From assembly GCA_017443465.1 (NCBI GenBank), contig JAFRXO010000041.1:58395-122394 (forward strand): a stretch of DNA of 64,000 nucleotides, given 5' to 3'. The position numbers were made by a program, and so were the translations under genes. Of the stretch, positions 44,035 through 53,128 are shown piece after piece. The DNA comes from Bacteroidales bacterium (GTDB lineage Bacteria > Bacteroidota > Bacteroidia > Bacteroidales > UBA932). The notes under the pieces are model-generated. The model ran no database searches, had not been told where the DNA came from, and saw nothing but the letters and a program-made list of their open reading frames with translations. Position 1 is the stretch's first letter. The number at the start of each line of letters is the position of its first letter.

Positions 44035-44679
44035 ATGTACGGAATCTCTGGCATATGGCAGTCGATAGTAAACGCTGACAAGGCGGCCACCCTGTTCATC
44101 AACAGCCTTCACTCCCCTTTCACTGATGCCATCTGGCAGTTCATGTCAGACCGGATCGTCTGGGCCCCGCTTTATCTGGCCATCGCAGTTCTGCTTGTGG
44201 TCATAGGAGGGTGGAAGAGGGCCGTCTCCGCCATCATTTCAATAGCACTGATAATCCTACTCACCGACCAGTTCTCTAATCTGATCAAGCATCTGGTCGA
44301 AAGGTTCCGCCCATGCTGGGACGAAGAAATGCTTAGTAACGGACTCAGGATCCTGGAAGGGCGCGGAGGAAAATACGGATTCTTCTCCGCACACGCCGCC
44401 AACTGCTTCGGAATCGCATTGGGAAGCGCCGCAGCGTTCAATTCGATCAAGGAGTTCAGATTCAACAGGTACTTCTCCCCATGTATCTACTCATGGGCCT
44501 TCCTGGTCTCGTTAAGCCGGATCTTCGTAGGCAAGCACTTCCTCGGTGACGTACTCGTCGGGACAATAGTCGGCCTGGCCATAGCATATGCCGTGGTCAG
44601 ACTGGAAAGATATGTCTGGGACAGATGGTTTAAAGGACAGGAATCACCTTCTCCATCGCCTGGCTCCGAGAACCTTTGA
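44035..44679 (+). CDS. PAP2-family membrane phosphatase
   Basis: 214 aa with about five to six membrane helices. The three PAP2 signatures are present: KHLVERFRP, FFSAHAAN and SRIFVGKHFLGD. It could remove phosphate from undecaprenyl pyrophosphate or phosphatidate; this is family-level inference. The last 50 nt (44630-44679) overlap the antisense murF gene, and the C-terminal tail QESPSPSPGSENL is the antisense read of the conserved murF end. That tail is therefore probably not constrained. Confidence 0.88.
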   Translation: MYGISGIWQSIVNADKAATLFINSLHSPFTDAIWQFMSDRIVWAPLYLAIAVLLVVIGGWKRAVSAIISIALIILLTDQFSNLIKHLVERFRPCWDEEMLSNGLRILEGRGGKYGFFSAHAANCFGIALGSAAAFNSIKEFRFNRYFSPCIYSWAFLVSLSRIFVGKHFLGDVLVGTIVGLAIAYAVVRLERYVWDRWFKGQESPSPSPGSENL

Positions 44680-45997
44680 CAAGGACCAGGGTATCCTTTA
44701 CGGGATTCTCTTTCAGATAGGCCGCAAGCGCCTCAGAGTCGGGGAACCACTTGATGTCCAGTGCTTTTCCCCCCACGCTGTCAATCGCGTTACGGAACTC
44801 TCCTCCAACCAGGACAGAGGGGAAGTCTTCGGACATAAGCCTGCGTACGATGGCAGCATGCTCCGCTGCAGAGTCGTCTCCCAGTTCCCCCATCATCCCG
44901 AGCAAGGCGAGTTTTGATGAGGCGCTGGAAGCCTCGAAATTGTCAAGTGCGGCTGACATACTCGTCGGATTGGCATTATAGGCATCCACTATCAGCACAT
45001 TAGATCCGGTGTTCACCATCTGGGAACGGTTGTTCTTGGGTTCATATCTGGAGATGGCATCCAGAGCCTCTTCCATAGGGACTCCGAACTCCAGGCCGAC
45101 AGCAATTGCAGCAAGGGCATTGTTTACATTGTAGGAACCGACCAGATGGGTCTCACAGGCGAGAAGGTCCTCGCTCAGTTCCTCTTCAGGAACCAGACCG
45201 GCATTCATTGGAACAGCAAAGCGGACATATGGATGCGACTGGTCCGAAGGAAGGACTATCCCACGCCAGAATTCCACTCCGTATCCTCTGGTTTCCATTC
45301 CTTTCCGCGCGGCCGCCATCCCTGACAGGATCTCGTCATCCACATTCACGAAGGCCTTTCCTCCATGACCGGCCAGCCAGTCATAAAGCATTCCTTTGGC
45401 CTTCTTCACACCTTCCAGGCTCCCGAATCCTAGCAGATGGGCCTTGCCTACATTGGTAATGATCCCGTAGTCAGGCTCACTTACAGAGGTCAGTTTTCCT
45501 ATATCATCAGGATGGCTTGCACCCATTTCAATCACTGCAAGCTGAGTCCCTGGCCTGATCTTCAGGATGGACAGCGGGACTCCGATGTCGTTGTTAAGGT
45601 TACCTTCCGTAGCGGTCACATTGAACTTGCGGGAAAGAACTTCGCGGACTAGTTCCTTGGTAGTGGTCTTTCCGTTGGTACCGGTCAGTCCGATAACTGT
45701 GAGAGGCTTTCCGTCAACCAGGAAATGCTCCCTGTGCCATCTTGCCAGGTCCCTCAACGCGATAAAGGTGTCCTCAACTGCTATCATACGCGGATCACCT
45801 GTCGCAGCAGCCTGGGAATCAGCGCTTACTATTGCCCTCGCAGCTCCGAGCTCAAGGGCTTTTGAAGCATATGCATTCCCGTCGAAATTCTCGCCTTTGA
45901 GGGCGATGAACAGTTCACCTCCCGCGACTGCGCGGCTGTCGGTTGTCACGCGATAGCCACAGGCCTTGTAAACATCATATAACTCGCTGATCTCCAT
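44630..45997 (-). CDS. murF: UDP-N-acetylmuramoyl-tripeptide-D-alanyl-D-alanine ligase
   Basis: 455 aa. It adds D-Ala-D-Ala to the UDP-MurNAc-tripeptide in peptidoglycan synthesis. Family motifs are GLTGTNGKTTTKELV (P-loop), NLNNDIGVPLSI, ITNVGKAHL and DAYNANPTS. The start is in CATATG context and lies 6 nt after the dut stop, in the tgt-lptF/G-dut-murF chain. The last 50 nt overlap the PAP2 gene. Confidence 0.96.
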   Translation of the reverse strand: MEISELYDVYKACGYRVTTDSRAVAGGELFIALKGENFDGNAYASKALELGAARAIVSADSQAAATGDPRMIAVEDTFIALRDLARWHREHFLVDGKPLTVIGLTGTNGKTTTKELVREVLSRKFNVTATEGNLNNDIGVPLSILKIRPGTQLAVIEMGASHPDDIGKLTSVSEPDYGIITNVGKAHLLGFGSLEGVKKAKGMLYDWLAGHGGKAFVNVDDEILSGMAAARKGMETRGYGVEFWRGIVLPSDQSHPYVRFAVPMNAGLVPEEELSEDLLACETHLVGSYNVNNALAAIAVGLEFGVPMEEALDAISRYEPKNNRSQMVNTGSNVLIVDAYNANPTSMSAALDNFEASSASSKLALLGMMGELGDDSAAEHAAIVRRLMSEDFPSVLVGGEFRNAIDSVGGKALDIKWFPDSEALAAYLKENPVKDTLVLVKGSRSQAMEKVIPVL

Positions 45998-46003
45998 ATG
46001 CCT

Positions 46004-46438
46004 TTACTTTGTTCCAGTAGATCCGAAACCGCCTGCTCCCCTCTCGGTTTCATCCAAGACATCGACTTCTTCCCATTCAACCCGCTCATGCTTCGCGACA
46101 ACGTACTGTGCGATCCTCTCGCCCGGCTTTATCTCATATGGCTCGGAAGAGAGGTTGACCAGGATAGTCATCAGTTCACCGCGGTAGTCAGCATCCACTG
46201 TCCCCGGGGAATTGAGGACAGTGATTCCATGCTTGATCGCAAGACCGCTGCGAGGGCGGACCTGTAACTCGTACCCGACCGGAAGGGAGACGTACAGTCC
46301 CGTGTGGACGAGTACCCTTTCAAGTGGCTTGAGAACGATTGGAGCATCGATGTCCGCACGGACATCCATCCCGGCTGACTGCGCTGTCTCATACTGCGGC
46401 AGGGGGTTCCTGGATTTGTTGACGATCTTGACTTTCAT
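46004..46438 (-). CDS. dut: dUTP diphosphatase
   Basis: 144 aa trimeric dUTPase that removes dUTP and yields dUMP. Five family motifs are seen: [38 protein letters not shown] and the C-terminal [11 protein letters not shown]. Normal length. It lies between the LptF/G-like permease and murF genes, with gaps of 16 and 6 nt. Confidence 0.96.
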   Translation of the reverse strand: MKVKIVNKSRNPLPQYETAQSAGMDVRADIDAPIVLKPLERVLVHTGLYVSLPVGYELQVRPRSGLAIKHGITVLNSPGTVDADYRGELMTILVNLSSEPYEIKPGERIAQYVVAKHERVEWEEVDVLDETERGAGGFGSTGTK

Positions 46439-46454
46439 GATGATATTCAGGTCT

Positions 46455-47549
46455 TTACCGGGACGCCCTGTAATACAGGAAGCCGGCGATTATGGTGTAC
46501 AGGATGTTCGGCAGCCAAAGGGCTATCCCAGGCGGGAGGGCTCCGGTATAGACGAACATCTGGCTGAAGCGCATGAAAAGGATGTAGGAGAAACTCAGGG
46601 CGATTCCGATACCCAGGTTCCATCCCGTTCCTCCCCTCTTCTTGCGGGAAGAAAGGGACACTCCCATTATAGTGAGGATGAATGCAGAGAACGGCAGGGC
46701 GAAACGGTTGTCTTTTTCAATCTGGGCGTACATCACGTTCTTGTCCCCGCGCATCTTCTGGGTCGATATAAGCTTGTTAAGCTGGCCATATGAGAGTGAT
46801 TCAACGGTCTTTTCATTCCTATAGAAATCGTTGACACTCAATTCGATCACTGTATCCAGCTGAGCCCCCGTACGAACTCTGTCCTCGATTCCGCCCTGCT
46901 GGAAATCCCTTATGAAATAGTTCTTGAGCTGCCAGCAAGCCTTGACGCTGTCCCATCTCGCCGATTCGGCAGAGAGCTTGCTGACCAGTTCATAATCATC
47001 TATCTGCTCCAGGGTGAACCTGTAGGCAGTGTTGTTCCAGCCGCTGAAAGACTCGACATATACGTACTTCCCGGGAGCGATCATGTAATGGATGTTCCTC
47101 TCGTTGAACCGGGTCCTGTTCTTTATGTACTTCTGCTCGAACTTCAGCCTCTCCTGGTTGGAATGCGGGATCACGAAATTGCCCAGGGCCAGTGACATTA
47201 GGGCTATCAGGAGAGCCGTGAACAGGTACGGCCTCATCATCCTGTGATAGGTGACTCCGCACGAGAGTATGGCTATGATTTCCGAATTGGCCGCCATCCT
47301 GGAGGTAAAGAAGATGACGGTTATGAATACGAACAGTGGACTGAACATATTCATGAAATACGGGACGAAATTCACGTAATAGTCAAACACTATCGCCCGC
47401 AGTGGAGCCTCTTTGGACACGAAGTCATCGATCTTCTCGCTTATGTCGAAGATGATCACTATTCCGATGATCAGGACGAGAGCGATAAGGAAGGTCAGGA
47501 TGAACTTCCGGAATATGTAGTAATCCAGTTTCTTCGGTCTCAGGTCCAT
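46455..47549 (-). CDS. LptF/LptG family permease
   Basis: 364 aa. Six membrane helices in two groups of three flank a periplasmic domain, as in LptF/LptG, the transmembrane pair of the LPS export ABC transporter. The start [18 protein letters not shown] and the motif [19 protein letters not shown] are typical. Which of F or G cannot be said. The partner gene is not in this window, and it lies 4 nt downstream of the tgt stop. Confidence 0.9.
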   Translation of the reverse strand: MDLRPKKLDYYIFRKFILTFLIALVLIIGIVIIFDISEKIDDFVSKEAPLRAIVFDYYVNFVPYFMNMFSPLFVFITVIFFTSRMAANSEIIAILSCGVTYHRMMRPYLFTALLIALMSLALGNFVIPHSNQERLKFEQKYIKNRTRFNERNIHYMIAPGKYVYVESFSGWNNTAYRFTLEQIDDYELVSKLSAESARWDSVKACWQLKNYFIRDFQQGGIEDRVRTGAQLDTVIELSVNDFYRNEKTVESLSYGQLNKLISTQKMRGDKNVMYAQIEKDNRFALPFSAFILTIMGVSLSSRKKRGGTGWNLGIGIALSFSYILFMRFSQMFVYTGALPPGIALWLPNILYTIIAGFLYYRASR

Positions 47550-47553
47550 TTGG

Positions 47554-48693
47554 CTACAATCTTTGTGAAAGCTTCTTTACGGCGGCGTCCTTCCAGGAAA
47601 GGAAGTCTCCCGCTTCGATGTGTTTCCCGGCCTGGTCGACCAAATCAAGGTAGAAAGCAAGATTATGTTCGCTGGCTATCATTCCGGCATTCATCTCGCC
47701 GGCTATGAACAGATGCCTCAGATAGGCTTTGGTATAGGTCCTGTCCACAAAGGACTTGCCCTTCGGATCCAGCGGTGAGAAATCATCGGCCCACTTGGCA
47801 TTCCGCATGTTCATTATTCCGTCCCAGGTGAAGAGCATGCCGTTGCGGGCATTCCTCGTCGGCATGACACAGTCGAACATGTCTATCCCCCTGGCGATTC
47901 CTTCCAGGATATTTACCGGAGTCCCTACTCCCATAAGGTAGCGGGGTTTGTCCTTCGGCAGAAGCGGGTCAACATATTCCAGGATCTCGTACATCTTCTC
48001 CTCCGGCTCCCCTACCGCAAGCCCGCCGACCGCATATCCTCCATGGCCCGGGCAGTCCAGGGCAAGGGCATGCTCTACCGCCCTGCGGCGAAGTTCGGGA
48101 TAGACACAGCCCTGGATTATAGGGAACATTGTCTGGGAATAGCCATATAGGGGCTCAGTCTCGGCAAACCGCTTCGAGAAGCGCTCCAGCCACGACTGGG
48201 TAAGTTTCAGGGATTTCTCGGCATATGCAAACGTAGCATCCCCGGGGCAGCATTCATCGAGGGCCATCATAATGTCCGACCCGATCACACGCTGGGTGTC
48301 TACGTTGTTTTCAGGAGTGAAGATATGCCTTGAACCATCTATGTGTGAAGCGAATGTGCATCCTTCCGGGGTCAGTTTGCGGATAGGCGCAAGGGAGAAT
48401 ATCTGGAAACCGCCGCTGTCAGTCAGGATAGGCCTGTCCCACGACTCGAATGCGTGGAGCCCGCCGGCTTTGCGAAGGATGTCAAGTCCGGGACGGAGGT
48501 AGAGATGGTAAGTGTTACCGAGGATGATCCTGGCCTGGATGTCGTCCTTCAAATCCTTGTGATAGACGCCTTTGACAGTACCGACAGTACCGACTGGCAT
48601 GAAAACCGGGGTCCGGATCTCACCATGGTCTGTGGTAATGACCCCGCATCTGGCTGAGGAAGCGGGATCCTGGGCTGTCTTCACGAATTTCAT
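47554..48693 (-). CDS. tgt: tRNA-guanine transglycosylase (zinc site altered)
   Basis: 379 aa from the ATG at 48693. The enzyme exchanges guanine for preQ1 in tRNA anticodons. Active residues are visible in LTDSGGFQIFSL (nucleophile region), GSDIMMALDECC and MFDCVMPTRNARNG. The zinc-binding CxCxxC of enterobacterial Tgt is absent: the matching segment reads SPLDPKGKSFVDRTYTKAYLRHLF, without cysteines. This loss appears to be usual in Bacteroidota Tgt. It is the first gene of the tgt-lptF/G-dut-murF chain. Confidence 0.95.
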   Translation of the reverse strand: MKFVKTAQDPASSARCGVITTDHGEIRTPVFMPVGTVGTVKGVYHKDLKDDIQARIILGNTYHLYLRPGLDILRKAGGLHAFESWDRPILTDSGGFQIFSLAPIRKLTPEGCTFASHIDGSRHIFTPENNVDTQRVIGSDIMMALDECCPGDATFAYAEKSLKLTQSWLERFSKRFAETEPLYGYSQTMFPIIQGCVYPELRRRAVEHALALDCPGHGGYAVGGLAVGEPEEKMYEILEYVDPLLPKDKPRYLMGVGTPVNILEGIARGIDMFDCVMPTRNARNGMLFTWDGIMNMRNAKWADDFSPLDPKGKSFVDRTYTKAYLRHLFIAGEMNAGMIASEHNLAFYLDLVDQAGKHIEAGDFLSWKDAAVKKLSQRL

Positions 48694-48715
48694 AATCTGC
48701 GCTCCAAACAATTCT

Positions 48716-48723
48716 CAAAGATA
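48716..48723 (-). promoter_or_regulatory. -7 box upstream of tgt
   Basis: The minus strand reads TATCTTTG, a full TAnnTTTG match, 23 nt before the ATG at 48693. It is divergent from a second box 21 nt away. Confidence 0.5.
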
Positions 48724-48744
48724 TGAATTTTATGTGAAAAACTG

Positions 48745-48752
48745 TAAATTTG
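48745..48752 (+). promoter_or_regulatory. -7 box upstream of the nucleoside transporter
   Basis: TAAATTTG, a full TAnnTTTG match, 18 nt before the ATG at 48771. Confidence 0.5.
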
Positions 48753-48770
48753 CACAAAACGACCACTCAA

Positions 48771-50060
48771 ATGAAAAACAGTTCTATCACCATCAGGTTG
48801 ATCTTGATGAACTTCCTCGAATTCGCGGTTTGGGGTGCATATCTCACCTCGCTGGGACGCTATCTCGGCGGCATAGGGATGATCGACAAGATCAAATGGT
48901 TCTTCGCGATGCAAGGCATAGTGTCGATCTTCATGCCTACCCTCATGGGTATCCTGGCTGACAGGAAGATCCAGGCGCAGAAAGTGCTCTCCATGTGCCA
49001 TCTTTTCGCAGGTGTGTTCATGCTGGCGGCAGGCCTGTACTGCAAGAATGCAAGCGGGAACATTTCTTTCGCTCCCCTGTTCACCCTCTACAGCCTCAGC
49101 GTGGCCTTCTTCATGCCCACCATCGCTCTTGTGAACTCGGTTGCATATAATGCCCTTGAAGGAGTCGGGAAGGACCCTGTTAAGGATTTCCCTCCGATCA
49201 GGGTTTTCGGAACCGTAGGATTCATCATAAGCATGCTCTGCACGAATTTCGTCAAATTCAACGGAGTGGCCATGCAGGACTCCTACACCCAGCTGGTCGT
49301 CTCCGGCGCACTGTCCCTGGTTCTCTGTGCATATGCCTTGACAATGCCTGAGGTCCCGGTCAAGAAGGGAGAAGCCGACCAGTCTCTTACCGAGGCTCTC
49401 GGCCTCAAGGCCTTCACCCTATTCAAGGACAGGCAGTTCGCAATATTCTTCATATTTTCGATGCTCCTGGGCTCGGCTCTCCAGATAACCAACGGTTACG
49501 CCAACCTCTTCCTCGGATCATTCCAGAGCGTGTCCCCGGATTCATTCGCAGTCAAGAATTCCAACGCCCTGATCTCCATTTCCCAGGCTTCGGAGACCCT
49601 TTGCATCCTTCTCATCCCGTTCTTCATGAAGAAGTTCGGAATCAAGAAGGTTATGCTTATTGCTATGTTCGCATGGGTGTTCCGCTTCGGATTCTTCGGA
49701 CTCGGTTCCCCGGACATGCCGGGTGTAATCCTGTTCATCCTCTCCTGCATAGTTTACGGAGTAGCCTTCGACTTCTTCAACATCTCCGGATCGCTCTATG
49801 TAAATGAGAACACCGACACCGACATCAGGTCCAGCGCACAGGGACTGTTCATGCTTATGACAAACGGCCTGGGAGCTTCCATCGGAACCCTCGCCGCCGG
49901 AGCCGTAGTAGATGCATGCGGATGTACCGCCACCAGTTCGGCCGGATGGTCGACAGCATGGTACATCTTCGCAACATATGCACTTGTCGTAGGAGTCCTT
50001 TTCGCCATCCTCTTCAAGGATCCCGAAAAGCTGAAAAGGGCAGCTGCGGCGGCGAAGTAA
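48771..50060 (+). CDS. Nucleoside permease, NupG/XapB family
   Basis: 429 aa from the ATG at 48771 (another start at 48750 lies inside the promoter). Twelve hydrophobic segments; the start IRLILMNFLEFAVWGAYLTSLGRYL and NSVAYNALEG segments match the nucleoside:H+ symporter branch of the MFS. It would import nucleosides across the inner membrane. The C-terminus ends in a short lysine/alanine tail. It is read alone, convergent with the zinc-ribbon gene 6 nt away. Confidence 0.87.
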   Translation: MKNSSITIRLILMNFLEFAVWGAYLTSLGRYLGGIGMIDKIKWFFAMQGIVSIFMPTLMGILADRKIQAQKVLSMCHLFAGVFMLAAGLYCKNASGNISFAPLFTLYSLSVAFFMPTIALVNSVAYNALEGVGKDPVKDFPPIRVFGTVGFIISMLCTNFVKFNGVAMQDSYTQLVVSGALSLVLCAYALTMPEVPVKKGEADQSLTEALGLKAFTLFKDRQFAIFFIFSMLLGSALQITNGYANLFLGSFQSVSPDSFAVKNSNALISISQASETLCILLIPFFMKKFGIKKVMLIAMFAWVFRFGFFGLGSPDMPGVILFILSCIVYGVAFDFFNISGSLYVNENTDTDIRSSAQGLFMLMTNGLGASIGTLAAGAVVDACGCTATSSAGWSTAWYIFATYALVVGVLFAILFKDPEKLKRAAAAAK

Positions 50061-50066
50061 AGCGGA

Positions 50067-50477
50067 TCATTTCTTCTTACCATAAGGCGGCTCCTCTTCA
50101 GAGAGGATGCCGCCTTTTCTCAATCCGCTGATCCTGGAAGGAGTCTGGAAATAGCGGATCTCGAAGCAGCTGCAGACCGATTTGCGCCCCTGCTTCCTGT
50201 AACCTGTCACATAATCCGGATTATATCCCATCTCGATCAGGTCAGGGAATTCGATACTGTCCTTGTTCAATCTGATAAGGGTCGTAAGGATTTCGTAATT
50301 CTTCAGAAGCCTGGAGATCACCTTCTCCTTACGGTTCTTCTGCATCCACTGCTTGGCATTGTGCCATGCATTCTTGCACCTGACACAGCAGAACAGCTTG
50401 TCAGGCCGTCCGTTCACTATCACCTTCCCGCAATTCAAACATCTCCGGACCTTTTCATCCTTCCTAGTCAAATTCAT
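50067..50477 (-). CDS. Zinc-ribbon protein of unknown function
   Basis: 136 aa, basic. A zinc ribbon is predicted near the N-terminus from RCLNCGK and FCCVRCKNAWH; the latter resembles the FCSxxCRxxWH element found in small Bacteroidota proteins. A helical middle and a short cysteine pair (VCSCFEIRYF) follow. No enzyme motif. Conserved in many Bacteroidales, but its role is not known. The start is at a CAT-ATG-like context (ATTC). Confidence 0.65.
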   Translation of the reverse strand: MNLTRKDEKVRRCLNCGKVIVNGRPDKLFCCVRCKNAWHNAKQWMQKNRKEKVISRLLKNYEILTTLIRLNKDSIEFPDLIEMGYNPDYVTGYRKQGRKSVCSCFEIRYFQTPSRISGLRKGGILSEEEPPYGKKK

Positions 50478-50809
50478 ATCCTGATAGCTTATTCTTTACA
50501 GCAACACCCGCGAACCGGGAGCAAGATTGCAAGATTTTCCGGGGACTCCAAGAATCCGAAAAAATGCCGGACAGATATTTACGATTCTAAAAATGCAGCT
50601 CCGGACATATGATTATAAAAATGCAGGGACGGGACTTCGTTACTTTAGTCCGGCCGGTAAAAAAATACGGTCAGGCAAAGAAACGTAAACATTTGCACCT
50701 GAACGGCTTCACAATGGTGCCTGCCACGGGTATTTGTATTTACTTTGCGTCGGACCTGCAGGGTGCGCACCGGGAGTCAGGCCGAAAGGAACAATTAACA
50801 TTTCAGAAC
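50478..50809. other. 332-nt intergenic region with a direct repeat
   Basis: No open frame with support is seen here. It holds a 16-nt repeat with one mismatch (GATTCTAAAAATGCAG at 50583-50598 and GATTATAAAAATGCAG at 50611-50626, 28 nt apart) and a short tandem GCAAGATT pair near 50523. A weak promoter-like TATTTACTTTG lies near 50736-50746, before the SSB-like gene. A longer reading of the SSB frame from 50609 is possible but has no family similarity. Confidence 0.5.
50583..50626. repeat. Imperfect 16-bp direct repeat pair
   Basis: GATT(C/A)TAAAAATGCAG occurs at 50583-50598 and 50611-50626 with one mismatch, spaced 28 bp start to start (nearly three helical turns). It lies upstream of the SSB-like/pilus gene set and could be a regulator binding pair. 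Confidence 0.55.
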
Positions 50810-51157
50810 ATGGAACAATTGAACAGAATCGAGTTGAGGGGTATCATCGGGAATGTGGTCCTGCAGACTGTGGGCGAGAACAGGGTCCTTCACTTCTCAC
50901 TGAAGACAGAGTACTGCTACAAGAAGGACAACAGTCCGGTTATCGAAGAAGTCTGGCACCGGGTGACCGCTTGGGAGAGCAAGGATATGCCTGACTTCTC
51001 ACTGGTAAAGAAAGGGATGACGGTATATGTCCTGGGGCGGATACGGTCCCAGAAGTTTACAGGGAGCGACGGAGTCGACCGCACCTCACTGGAAGTACTT
51101 GCAAAGACTCTGAGCATAGTGGAAGACGAGGATTACTGCCAGCCGCAGCTCAGGTAG
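50810..51157 (+). CDS. Single-stranded DNA-binding protein-like
   Basis: 115 aa from the ATG at 50810 (MEQLNRIELRGIIGNVVLQ). It is an SSB OB-fold: FSLKTEYCYKK, WHRVTAWESKD, VYVLGRIRSQKFTGSDGVDRTSLEV. It lacks the acidic C-terminal DDDLPF-type tail that recruits partners in housekeeping SSB, and ends DYCQPQLR. It is thus an SSB-like paralogue, possibly with a specialised role. It is followed 16 nt later by the DUF3868/OmpA-like gene on the same strand. Confidence 0.82.
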   Translation: MEQLNRIELRGIIGNVVLQTVGENRVLHFSLKTEYCYKKDNSPVIEEVWHRVTAWESKDMPDFSLVKKGMTVYVLGRIRSQKFTGSDGVDRTSLEVLAKTLSIVEDEDYCQPQLR

Positions 51158-51173
51158 AAGGGAAATAAGGAGA

Positions 51174-53123
51174 ATGGAGAAGGTGCGGATCATAGCGGCA
51201 CTGGCGCTTGCCGTGCTTATGACGGGGGCATGTACGATCCAGAGAAAGACAGCCGCCCTCAGGACCGGGAAGGTCTCGGCGAGCCTCGTCTTGCCAAAAG
51301 AAGAAGAACTGCCTGAGCTGTCCCTTCACGGGGCCCAGGTGAGGGATACCATCGAAGTCCAGGACATGGACGGGAGGAAAGTCCTCATAATGAAAGCGAT
51401 AAAGGACGAAAACGGGGAAATGGTAGCGACTGACGTAATCAATCCGGCATATGTTACGGCAAGGTTCAGGAATCTCGCCGAACGTCATGGGAAAGTCGAT
51501 CTCCGCTTCCAGATCGTCGTCCCGAAGGACATGCAGGACAGCAAATGGCAGTTGAGGTTCACTCCCCGCCTCCTGGCCCTTGGAGACAGCACTGAACTGG
51601 AACCTGTGGTGATAACGGGGAAGGACTATCGCAAGGCCCAGTTGAGGGGCTATCAGCAATACGAGAAATTCCTCCGGTCCATAATAACCGACACTCTGAA
51701 ATTCATATCCCAGAGGCAGCTGGAGATCTTCCTCCAGAGAAACATACCGGAGGTCTTCATGTTCAGGGATGACACATCCTACGTTTCCGACGAACAGTTC
51801 GCTTCCGCCTTCGGAGTCACCCAGAGGCAGGCAGTAGAGCACTATACCAGGTCCCTCCTTCTAAGGCGCAATGAAATGCGTAAATCCCGTACGCAGAAGA
51901 TGTTTGACAAATACGTGAAAGTGCCTATCGTTTCGGAGGGGCTGAGGCTGGACACTGTGATTCAGTCGGCTGGAGGTGATTTCATATACGAATACGTGCA
52001 GGGAATCGTCACAAAGCCGCAGATGAAAAAAGTGGGGATAGTCCTGACCGGAGATGTCTTTGAACAGGAAAAGAGAATCTACAACATTCCACGGTCGAGT
52101 CCGCTTACTTTCTACATCAGTTCACTGAGCTCCTTCGCCGATGGCACTGAAAGGTATCTTACCAGCGTGATTGAACGCAGCGTAGAAGCCAACACTGCCT
52201 GCTACATAGATTTCCGGTCCGGAAGCTCAGCGATAGAAAGGGAGCAAGGCAGCAACCGCACCGAGATAGGCAGGATAGAATCCAACCTGAGATCCCTAGT
52301 GGAGAATGCGGAATTCGGACTGGATTCCATAGTGGTGACTGCATCATGCTCACCGGAAGGTTCATATGACTACAACATGAGACTTTCACAGAGAAGGAGC
52401 GAGTCGGTCTCGGGCTTTTTCGGGAAATACCTTAAGAACCTGAGGGACTCCCTGGCGCGGGACCGGGGGATGCACATCGACATGAACGGAAGCATCTCAG
52501 AAGAACATGCGGCTCCGATCCGTTTCATATCCCGTAATGATCCTGAGAACTGGCGGATGCTGGATGCGCTGGTAGGGTCCGACACTGTCATGACTTCCCA
52601 GGCAAAAGAGACATATCGCTATTGTTCAGAAATTTCCAACGCAGATGAAAGGGAAAGGAGGCTGCAACGGGAACCATTCTACAATTATATGAGGACGAGC
52701 CTCTATCCACGCCTGAGGACAGTACGCTTCGATTTCCACCTTCACCGCAAGGGAATGATAAAGGACACTGTGCACACTACTGTACTGGACACCACCTACA
52801 TGCGGGGAGTCCAGGCGCTCCGGGACATGGACTACAAGACGGCTGTCACCCTGCTGAGGCCTTACCGCGACTACAACACGGCTGTCGCCTGCTGCGCAAT
52901 GGACTACAACGCATCAGCGATGGACATATTGAAAGACCTTGAGCCTACCGGCCCGGTAGAATACATGCTTGCGATCCTGTACTCCAGGAAAGGCGACAGT
53001 CCGCAGGCAGTCCAACACTACCTCAACGCCTGCAGGATCGACCGCTCATATGTCCACAGGGGGAATCTGGACCCGGAAATCTCGGCACTTATAAAGACAT
53101 ACGGACTCAATAAAGAAGACTAG
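51174..53123 (+). CDS. DUF3868/OmpA-like lipoprotein of pilus-type loci
   Basis: 649 aa. The start MEKVRIIAALALAVLMTGAC is a lipoprotein signal (Cys20). The N-terminal half contains a DUF3868-like strand-rich part (VDLRFQIVVPKDMQDSKWQLRFTPRLL). The middle has an OmpA-like region (VVTASCSPEGSYDYNMRLSQRRSESV), typical of peptidoglycan-binding-like domains. The C-terminal part is repeat-like (tetratricopeptide style: YMRGVQALRDMDYKTAVTLL, VEYMLAILYSRKGDSPQAVQHYLNACR). Similar proteins accompany Mfa/FimA-type pili in Bacteroidales. It is 5 nt before the FimB/Mfa2-like gene. Confidence 0.7.
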   Translation: MEKVRIIAALALAVLMTGACTIQRKTAALRTGKVSASLVLPKEEELPELSLHGAQVRDTIEVQDMDGRKVLIMKAIKDENGEMVATDVINPAYVTARFRNLAERHGKVDLRFQIVVPKDMQDSKWQLRFTPRLLALGDSTELEPVVITGKDYRKAQLRGYQQYEKFLRSIITDTLKFISQRQLEIFLQRNIPEVFMFRDDTSYVSDEQFASAFGVTQRQAVEHYTRSLLLRRNEMRKSRTQKMFDKYVKVPIVSEGLRLDTVIQSAGGDFIYEYVQGIVTKPQMKKVGIVLTGDVFEQEKRIYNIPRSSPLTFYISSLSSFADGTERYLTSVIERSVEANTACYIDFRSGSSAIEREQGSNRTEIGRIESNLRSLVENAEFGLDSIVVTASCSPEGSYDYNMRLSQRRSESVSGFFGKYLKNLRDSLARDRGMHIDMNGSISEEHAAPIRFISRNDPENWRMLDALVGSDTVMTSQAKETYRYCSEISNADERERRLQREPFYNYMRTSLYPRLRTVRFDFHLHRKGMIKDTVHTTVLDTTYMRGVQALRDMDYKTAVTLLRPYRDYNTAVACCAMDYNASAMDILKDLEPTGPVEYMLAILYSRKGDSPQAVQHYLNACRIDRSYVHRGNLDPEISALIKTYGLNKED

Positions 53124-53128
53124 CAGAC

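Noticed and set aside
50609-50809. Extension of the SSB-like protein by 67 residues upstream
   Set aside because: The added part has no SSB similarity and contains the direct repeat and promoter-like region; the SSB fold starts at the ATG at 50810.
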